64,000 nucleotides of DNA from Dasypus novemcinctus. Its lineage: Eukaryota; Chordata; Mammalia; Cingulata; Dasypodidae. Location of the stretch: NCBI RefSeq assembly GCF_030445035.2, contig NC_080694.1, positions 73,485,147 to 73,549,146 of the forward strand, given 5' to 3'. The notes beneath the pieces were generated by a model, which did not search any database, was not told the origin of the DNA, and saw only the letters and a list, made by a program, of their open reading frames with translations. The first letter of the stretch is position 1; each line of letters begins with the position of its first letter. A program made the translations under genes and the position numbers. Below are positions 56,790 to 64,000 of this stretch, piece by piece.

Positions 56790-58661
56790 ATGGCTGAGGC
56801 AGGGGCTGGGCTGAGCGAGACCGTCACCGAGACTACGGTTACCGTGACAACTGAGCCCGTGAGAAAGGCGGGGGGCGGCGCGGTGTAGGGGTCTGGGGGC
56901 TGTCGGGAGGGAGGGGATAAAGCTTTGTGAGGGTTGCTCCAGGGACTGCCCTGGGAGTTGGGGAGTAGGGTTCGAGGTCTGGAGTTGGGAGAATCGCGAG
57001 GGATTGAGGATGTTTGGAGTGACAGAAAGTGCAGGAGGGTGATGACGGAACTTGTAGTTAGGGGTTAGAGTTAGGCCATAGGTGATGCTGCTTGGAGGGG
57101 ATGTGTATAAGTAATGAAAGAATGGGAAATTGAGGGTTCAAGAGCCAGGGAGATGCAGGAAATAGAGGGGGAAACGGGGTGGGCGGAGTGGAAGGCCAGG
57201 TATGGGAGGATTGGACCTGAAGCATACTATTTGTTGAATGAATAAACATAAAGATTTGTTGAATGGATAAATATAAAGGAGCGTGGAGGGAATGCGGAAA
57301 CAAAGAAAAGGAGATGAGGATAGGATTTTTAGAAATCAGAAAGGAGAGAGGAGAGATGGAGAAACAAGTAGCATTTTTGTAAAAGCAGAGATTAGGATGC
57401 TTTCAAAGGGAGGTTGCATTGGGCTTAATCACCCCTGGATTAATGGCGTTTGGAATAATTACCAGAGATGCCAGCATTCCAGGGCATAGGTGAATAGGAA
57501 GCCGGAAGTGCTGGGCTTGAGAGTGAGAGAGGTGAGGATAGAGGACTTTCTTTAGAGGGGAAAAGAATAGGAGGCCTGGAAACAGATCAAAGATGAGGGA
57601 TTGGGGACTGAGAAAATAATTTTCTTATATTAATACCAAGAATGATTTGGGGACGAAGACGGAGAGACAGCGAGGATTGTATTTTCACTTGAAGATTTGC
57701 TGGGACCTTTCCTAGGTTAGGAATTGTGTCTTTTCTGTATACTAGCGGTTATCAAGAACAGGAAATACTGCTTCACTAATCCTCGGGGGACTCTGATGAT
57801 GCCAGAGACCTGTTCTGTTTTACCTTCTCCCAGCACTCAGTTCCTCTGGTGCTGGACTCCAGCACAGTCCTGGAAAGAGCTGGGAAGGGTTGGCTTCTGG
57901 GAGGGAGTGGGAAAGGTCAGTAGGAGGGGACTCGATAGGTATGCCCATCCCTAATCTTAACCTTCTAGGAGAACCGGAGCCTAACCATCAAACTTAGGAA
58001 GCGGAAGCCGGAGAAAAAGGTGGAATGGTCGAGTGACACTGTGGATAACGAGCACATGGGGCGCCGCTCATCAAAATGTGAGTGGTGCAGGGCCGGCAGT
58101 AGCCCTGGAAACCCGGCTGCCCTGCACATCTCCTCCCTTCTCACATCCCTGTCCTCCGAGGCCCCCTGAGGCACTCACCATCCCACCTCTGTTTTGGTGG
58201 TTCTCTGACAGCAGTTAGAGGGAAAGACGTAGGGAGGGAGCCAGAACTGGGACCTGAAGGCGAGATGGAGCAGAAGTGGGAGGAATAGGGCTTTGGGAAA
58301 GGAGAGCCCACGGTGAGGGGGCTGGTGGCTGAGTCCCAGGGAGTGGGCCTGGCAGTGTGGAGGTAGGAGTTGTCACGTGGTCCAGAGGGAGAGGAGCAGG
58401 AAACTGCACTGGCTCTTCCACCTTTGTAACTGGGCTCCTTCCCCACTTCCCAACCCAGGCTGCTGTATTTATGAGAAACCTCGGGCCTTTGGCGAGAGCT
58501 CCACGGAGAGTGACGAGGACGAAGAGGAGGGCTGCGGCCACACACACTGTGTCCGGGGCCACCGCAAAGGGCAGCGTCATGCGTCCTTGGGATCGACCCC
58601 CACCTCCCCTCCCCAGCCCCCTGACCCGTCCCAGCCGCCGCCGGGACCAATGCAGCACTAA
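56790..58661 (+). CDS. PPP1R11: Protein phosphatase 1 inhibitor-3, 3 coding exons
   Basis: Exons 56790-56858, 57969-58077, 58459-58661 (stop TAA 58659). GT-AG introns; 126 residues, the same length as the human protein. It starts [16 protein letters not shown] and ends [11 protein letters not shown]1-docking RVxF-type motif is KVEW (K40-W43). Three successive cysteines (C60-C62) and the later GCGHTHC stretch belong to the conserved Cys-rich region tied to metal binding and reported E3 ligase activity. The family inhibits the PP1 catalytic subunit. A poly-acidic run (SDEDEEEG) separates the two parts. No break is visible. Its 3' end meets that of RNF39 near 59.46 kb. Confidence 0.97.
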
Positions 58662-59480
58662 ATGCCTCTCCCCCTCCACTCCTGTGTCTGTCTGGCCCTG
58701 AATGTTCCCATGTGGCTACTTGGGGATTGAACCCAGGGTTTGATCCCTTCTCCAGCCCCTCTTTCCCTCTCCTCTGCCTGGTAGAGAGAAGACGGAGCGG
58801 CCCTCAGAGACCCTGGAATCCTTCCTTGCTGCTACTCCGGAAGCCAGGCTTCCGTGCCCTCAGCCCTGTTTTCCTCCCCTCTCCAGGGATCTAGGTGTCT
58901 TGATCCCAGTCCCCTCCCTCTGTTCTCACTGCCAAACCTGGGATCCAGTTATCTGAGCCCCTGCGCTCGCTGCCTCAGTCCCAAGCACTTGACCGGGTTT
59001 CCAGCGGCCCCAGCGTCCACTGCCAGGGCCCATCAGAGTCCAGGCAACCTCGCCCAGCTGCGCTCCTTCATCTGGCTTCGCGCTCTTCCACTGATGTTTT
59101 ATTATTATTTTTAACAACCCTGATTCTCCGTCCTGTGGGAGACCTCAAGGCCTCCAGCCCTTCCCTCCCTGCCCACTCCCCTTGAATTTGGAGTCTCTGT
59201 CATCCTCCCCTCTGAGGGAAGTGGGGCAGGAAGTGGTCCTGTCCTCTCCGCACGGTGCTGTGTGCTCTAGGGCTTCCGGCAGCCATCTCTGAGACAGGCC
59301 CTTAGAGCCAGCCACTCCACAGCCTCTGGAGGAAGGAGGGTGGGAGCGAGTGGAGAGGCGCCGTGCACTGGCCCCTGCATCTGTCCTTTCCCAGGCCTCC
59401 CGCCATGCACGGCTGCAAAGATCAGTCAAATCCATACCACCACTGAGATCTCGTTTATTGCTACAGATGCACAAAATAAA
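58662..59480 (+). other. PPP1R11 3' UTR
   Basis: From the stop codon to an AATAAA at 59475-59480. The length, about 0.8 kb, fits the gene, but the end point is inferred from the signal only. Confidence 0.5.
59454..59480. terminator. Facing poly(A) signals of PPP1R11 (+) and RNF39 (-)
   Basis: The plus strand has AATAAA at 59475-59480. The minus strand has AATAAA at 59454-59459 (TTTATT on plus). As cleavage occurs 10-30 bases past the signal, the two mRNAs should overlap by a few dozen bases. Confidence 0.6.
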
Positions 59481-60034
59481 TAGCCCCACATCACAAAATG
59501 TGTTAAATATGGACGCGTTTATACATAACGGGAAAGACACGAGACTGTACAAGGCTGTGTTTGGGGGTTCGGGAGAGGGAGCACCGTTGTTCCTCTGTGT
59601 GGGCTTTAGGAAGTTCTTAGGGGAGCAGCAGGAAGGGGCTGTGAGCTAGAAAGCTGTAGGGAGGAGGCAGGACGATGAGGCCCTAAGCCAGGGGGCGCCG
59701 CCAGCCTCCCGGTTTGTAGGGCTCTTGTCTGGGGGAAGCCTCGAAAGGAGGGAAGGGGGCCCAAGCCTGGCCGCGGAGAGGTGGCGTGTTTGATGCGGCC
59801 CCTAACTCAGGAGTGGGAGAGGGCAGGCGGGAATACTGGGGCAGGAAAAAGGAGGGCGGCGGGGATGGATTCCGCTTTGGGCGAGGATACGGAAACCTGG
59901 AAGCAGCTGAGGTTATTTTGGGTGAAAAGACAACGTAGGTGGAGAGGGGCCCTCCGTGCTGCGGCAATGGGCGCGCGCTGTGCGCGCCCACGAGGACGCG
60001 CGGGCGGGGTGGGCCCCTGGGCGTGGCCGGAGGC

Positions 60035-63000
60035 TCAGCCTTCCGCCGGCACGAGGCGAAGCGGGGCGCGGGGGTCGCGGGTGCAGAGCAGCGGGAAAAC
60101 GCGCTCCCCCAGCGGCCCGGGCGCCTGGAAGGCGAAGAGCAGGTCGAGCGAGCGGCCGTCGTAGAAGGCCACGCGGCCCCGCTCGCAGTCCAAGTCCACG
60201 CGGATGCGCCGCGGCAGGGGCCCGGCTGCGCCCAGCGGGGTGGGCTCGGGCGCCGTGAGCGCCCACAGGCGGCCGGCGCGGCCCTCGACGGCCCACACGG
60301 CGCCGGCCGGGCAGAGCCCCACGCGGCCCTTGCGGCGCACCGACTCCCCGGCCGCCCCCAGGGCGAAGCGGCCCTCGCCGTCGTCCTCGCCGCCGTCCTC
60401 GCCCGCCGTCTCCACCTCCCAGCAGTGGCGGCCGGCGCCGAAGCCCTGCGCGCCCAGCACCGCGGGCAGCTGGTCGAAGCGCGCGGGGCCGTCGGGGGGC
60501 GCGGGCGTCCCGGGTGGGGCCAGGCGCACGGCGCGGCGGTCGGCGGAGATGAGCAGGCGGCGGTGCGCAGTGCAGGGGTCCAGGGTCAGGTCGGCTGGAG
60601 GGGGGCGGGCAGAGAGCACCGAGTGAGAGCCGGAGTGGGGGCATGCAGGAGGCCACGGGGGCTCGAGGCCCCCAGCGCTCTCTCAAGGCGGCCGCGGTTG
60701 GGCCTGGGCGAGGCCCCGCGCACTGAGGCGCTACGGGCGTCTGCAGAATCGCCCTCGGCCAAGGACCCGCTGTCCAGGGCAGGGGCGCAGCGGGAGAGCA
60801 AAGGAGTGGATGCCCGGGCTTGGGGTGGGACACGGAGGGTGAGGCCGGATGCCTAGGCCACCGCATCGTGCGGGGAGTGGGGGCTAGGTCAGCGGGTGGG
60901 GAGGGTGGGCCCAGAGGGCAAGCCTGCTCGGTAGCTGCTACTGGAACCCCAGTGTGGGAGGGGAGGGCAAGGGTGGAACGCAAGGTATCCTGGGAAGGCA
61001 GCCCCCCAACACAGGAACGGGGCAGGGTATAAGACTTCCTATTGGGAGGGTGGGCAGTGGGGAGGGAAGTCCCAATCAAAGGGACTGGAAGAAACAACCC
61101 CTCCCGGAAGTGTGGGTGCTGCAAGACATAGTTCTAGATTAAGGGTGCTAGAAGTAATCTGGCTGGGTGGGATGGTGGTGGCAGGGTGGCCACCTTCTCC
61201 AGGCCGCTTAAGAAGGGTGGGGTGCAGCCTTGGGAGTGGGCAAGGAAGGGGCCCCGGCTTCAGAGAAGGCCCTGACCCCAGGGCAGGAGAGCGGGAAGAG
61301 GACAGAAGGCGCAGGTGACCCCAGGAGTCAGTCGTGAAAAGGGAGGGGGACGTGGCGGGACGTGAGGAATTGAGGCTGGACATCAAAGGGACTTGGTCAT
61401 CTTCGGGAGATAAGAGGGAGCAGACCGTCCCCCACCCCTTACCCATCAGCGTGTGAAGCATGTTTTTGGCCACTGGGTAGTCTTCAGGGAGAAGCTCCTC
61501 TGAGCTGGACGACTCAGGCGTTGGGGCATCAAATCTGGAGGATGACGGGGAAGGTCAGGAAGGCAGCCGACACGCCCACCCCATCCCACGTCTGTGGAGC
61601 AGGAGGGGTGAGGGCAGACCCACAGGGCCTCCCGCAGGTGGGCACGGCCCGGTGGGGTGGGGTGGGGCGGTGGTGAGGAGGAGGAAGGAGCAGAAGGAAC
61701 TCACCGCCTCCACGTCTTCCTCGTGTCCTGGGTGGGCAGAAGAAAACACGGGTGTGAGTGCGGCCCGCCGCTCTCCAGGTGGACAGCGCGTCCAGGAGCT
61801 CCCTCTCCCCTCTAGAGGCATCCCGCCTCTTTATCTCCCCCTCCCCACCCGCCCGCCCTGTTCCTCCCAAGCCCCCTCCCCATTCGCACCCTCTTCCTCA
61901 CACTCCATCACCACTTCCTCCTCATCCTTCTAACGCCACCCTCTCTGACATCTTTCCCCCAAGAAGTCTGCGCGTCTTGCCCCAGCTCCTGGTTGCCTCC
62001 CGGCTCATCCCTGGCTCCTTCATTGGCCTTTACCCTCATGCCCTTCCTCAGTATATCCCAGACAGCAGACAGCCACTCGCCCCCCCCCCCCGCACGCCCC
62101 CAGAGCCCCCGTGGGCGGGCTGCCATAAAAGCCTACGCAAAAGCTGCTTCCTGTCGTCATAGAAGCCCCGCGGCGTTTATTGGGCCCTTTGAGTCCCTGC
62201 CCTATGGGAGAAGCAGCTGGACTTGTCCTAAGATGCCAGCAGATCCCCGGGTACCGCGAGCCAGGACGCAGGCAGGATGCTGCCCTCACCCCCACTTCAG
62301 CCCGGAATCCCCCCTCCCCGCTGCGCTGTCCACAAGGAACCGGGGGGGGGAGGGGGGGGGGAGGGTGGATGGCAGGCCACTCGCCTGATGGTGCCAATTA
62401 CCCCTGACAAACTAGGTCTATGGAGAGGAAAGGGCGGAAGCAGGACCAGCTCAGCTGCCGGGGAGAAGCCGTCCGCAATCCGGGCGCCCGGGGGTCGGCC
62501 AGGGGCTGGGGGGCGGGGCGGGGGTGCTGGGCGGGCGTGGACTGGAGCCAGAGGCCCGCCCACCTCCGCGCGGGGCACGGCCTCCACCCGGCGCCGCCCG
62601 GGCCTGGGGCCCTGGGAGGAGCCGGGACGACAATAACAAACAGCACCCGGTCAGCGCCGCCGCCTGCGCGGGGCCGACGCGCGACTCGGCCCGCGGCCCT
62701 CCCCCGGCCGCCCGCTCCGTCGGCGCCCTGCACGCCGCTCCCCTCCGCTGCCTGCGGCCCCTTCCCTGCGCCGTCCCGCCGCCAGCCCCCCGCTCGCTCT
62801 CGCTCCATCTGCCCCCCCCCCTCCGGCTCCGCTCCAGGTTTCGTGCGCTCCGCGGGCGCAGCCCCGCGTTCCTTCTAGCTCCCAGCCCTGTCCTCCCCGC
62901 CGCCGCCTCTCTCCACTCCTCTCTCCCACCCAGGCATCGTCGCCTCCCCCCTGGGTCAAGTGTCAACCACCCCCTCGCCCTTTGCCCTCCTCTCCCCAAC

Positions 63001-63484
63001 TCCATCCCGTGCCTAAACTTCCAGAAGGGCCCCGGCTGGGGGTACCCGCCCCCGCCTCCCCAGGGAACCCAGGAGCTCGCCCCGCTCCGCGCCCAGCCCC
63101 GACCGGGGCCCCGCGCCTCACCTCTTCGTGCGGGGCCAGGCAGCCCATGGTGGGGATACGCCCCCCTCGGCGTTTCCCGGCGCTCGCCCCCGGCTCGGCC
63201 AGCTTGTCGCGCAGCGCGCGGCTGATGCGCACCTCCACCGCCAGCCGCACGTTGGACCTCAGGCTGCGGCGGGGACACGGGAGGCCGCAGCGGGGGCAGG
63301 CGGTGGGGGGCGCCGCGGGGCCGGCGGCCGTCGGGGGCCCCCAGCGTCGGGCCAGGCACGCGCGGCAGAAGCTGTGCTCACACGCCAGGAGCACCGGGTC
63401 CTCGAAGGGGCCCCCGCACAGCGGACACGTCGCCAGCTGCTCCAGACGCTCCACCAGCCCGGGGCCCAGCGCCGGCGCGTCCAT
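60035..63484 (-). CDS. RNF39: RING-finger, PRY-SPRY protein RNF39, 4 coding exons
   Basis: Minus-strand exons 63484-63122, 61727-61705, 61534-61443 and 60594-60035 (stop). GT-AG introns; 1038 bases, 345 residues. A C3HC4 RING lies near the N-terminus: C20, C23, C35, H37, C40, C43, C63, C66. A middle linker includes GKRRGGRIPTMGCL and TRKTWRRF, then PEDYPVAKNMLHTLM. The last exon is a PRY-SPRY (B30.2) domain (LTLDPCTAHRRLLISADRR, FGAGRHCWEVET, GRVAFYDGRSLD). There is no B-box or long coiled coil, unlike TRIM proteins of the same MHC block. The family is thought to act as an E3 ligase. Human RNF39 has about 66 more N-terminal residues; here similar text continues upstream of Met 63484 in frame but without a Met before the likely transcription start. 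Confidence 0.94.
60595..61442. other. RNF39 intron 3
   Basis: Intron between the linker and PRY-SPRY exons. No other feature noticed. Confidence 0.6.
61728..63121. other. RNF39 intron 1, GC-rich
   Basis: Long GC-rich intron with many open frames on both strands but no supported exon. A near-pure G run with single A interruptions lies at 62341-62365. Confidence 0.55.
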
Positions 63485-64000
63485 GCGGGGCCCGGGGCCC
63501 GGCGCCAGCCCCTCCGCGACCCCCGCGACCGTCTTGGAGCGCGCGCACGGCGGACGGCCCCTGCTGCTCGTGGAGTCGCTGGCCCCCGCCCCTGAGCCCG
63601 CATGCACTTGCCGCCTCCGTCCCGCCCCCGCCCCGGTGTGGCCTCGCCTCTGCCAGAGCCTCGTCTCCGCAAACCTCCCCGCCTCGCCGGCCTTTATAGG
63701 GAGGGAGGCGCCCGCGGAGGTAAACACCCGCGCCTTGCGTAACAGCGCAGCTGGTTCTCCCGCTTCCCCGGCGAGGTTTGGGGGAGAGGGTGGGAAGAGG
63801 GCGCACCTGAGCCCGAGCGAGGGGTGGTCGCGCGGGGCGCGGGCGCCGCAGGGGCGAGGTAGCGACGCGTGCGGAGGGTGGGCCCCGGCCCCCCCCCCCC
63901 CAGGAGAGCCCGAATCTCGCCTCCCCTCGACCCTGCGTGCGCGTGGGCAGGGTGCCCGCGTCGCCGGGGCGTGAGTCACCGCAGGTGGCTGGCGAGCCCA
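63485..64000 (-). promoter_or_regulatory. RNF39 5' region with TATA box
   Basis: On the minus strand TATAAA lies at 63698-63693 within CCTATAAAGG. Transcription should start about 30 bases further, near 63665. From there the first in-frame Met is at 63484, which supports the short protein. The rest to 64000 is CpG-rich upstream sequence. Confidence 0.6.

Noticed and set aside
59913-61124. 403-codon minus frame across the RNF39 last exon
   Set aside because: It is a different frame of the same GC-rich exon; the PRY-SPRY frame with conserved motifs is the real one.
1-64000. CRISPR arrays, operons, phage or bacterial systems
   Set aside because: Split genes with GT-AG introns, mammalian SINEs and LINEs show vertebrate nuclear DNA; the tandem arrays have no spacer structure.

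Overview
The window is mammalian nuclear DNA, most likely from an armadillo (Dasypus-type xenarthran). The species call rests on several tRNA-derived DAS-type SINEs (for example 302-742, 54466-54872 and 55012-55382), a repeat family known from armadillos, and on repeated LINE-1 3' ends of a type I associate with xenarthrans. The genes are those of the telomeric end of the MHC class I region, in the conserved order MOG (+), POLR1H-antisense gene (-), POLR1H/ZNRD1 (+), PPP1R11 (+), RNF39 (-).

Layout. 1-7.1 kb: MOG upstream flank with a DAS SINE, LINE 3' ends, a GC-rich minisatellite and a strong CTCF-like site. 7.1-16.5 kb: MOG, eight coding exons, all with GT-AG introns, giving a 245-residue protein. 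16.5-36 kb: a gene-poor stretch dense in minisatellites. The largest is a 57-bp unit repeated 28 times (18.38-20.06 kb); each unit carries a 5' splice-donor match and a GATA site on the minus strand. LINE-1 copies and an ERV-L-like solo LTR lie between the arrays. 36-43 kb: quiet intergenic DNA with old repeats. 43.0-44.7 kb: three exons, minus strand, of the gene antisense to POLR1H, open from start to stop, although the human copy is classed as non-coding. 47.4-53.7 kb: POLR1H, starting in a CpG-rich divergent promoter and carrying a 5.5-kb last intron filled with LINE fragments. 56.3-58.7 kb: PPP1R11. 60.0-63.7 kb: RNF39 (RING plus PRY-SPRY), TATA-driven, running tail-to-tail into PPP1R11.

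What is missing is as informative as what is present. In human, ZFP57 and a block of class I genes (HLA-F, -G, -A) lie between MOG and POLR1H. Here that interval is only about 31 kb and I see no zinc-finger array and no class I exon, so it looks like the bare framework state or a secondary loss.

The genes do not form an operon. MOG is a myelin surface protein, POLR1H a Pol I subunit, PPP1R11 a PP1 inhibitor and RNF39 a RING-SPRY protein; they are linked by conserved MHC synteny. Coupling is visible only at the POLR1H/antisense divergent promoter and at the PPP1R11/RNF39 overlapping 3' ends.
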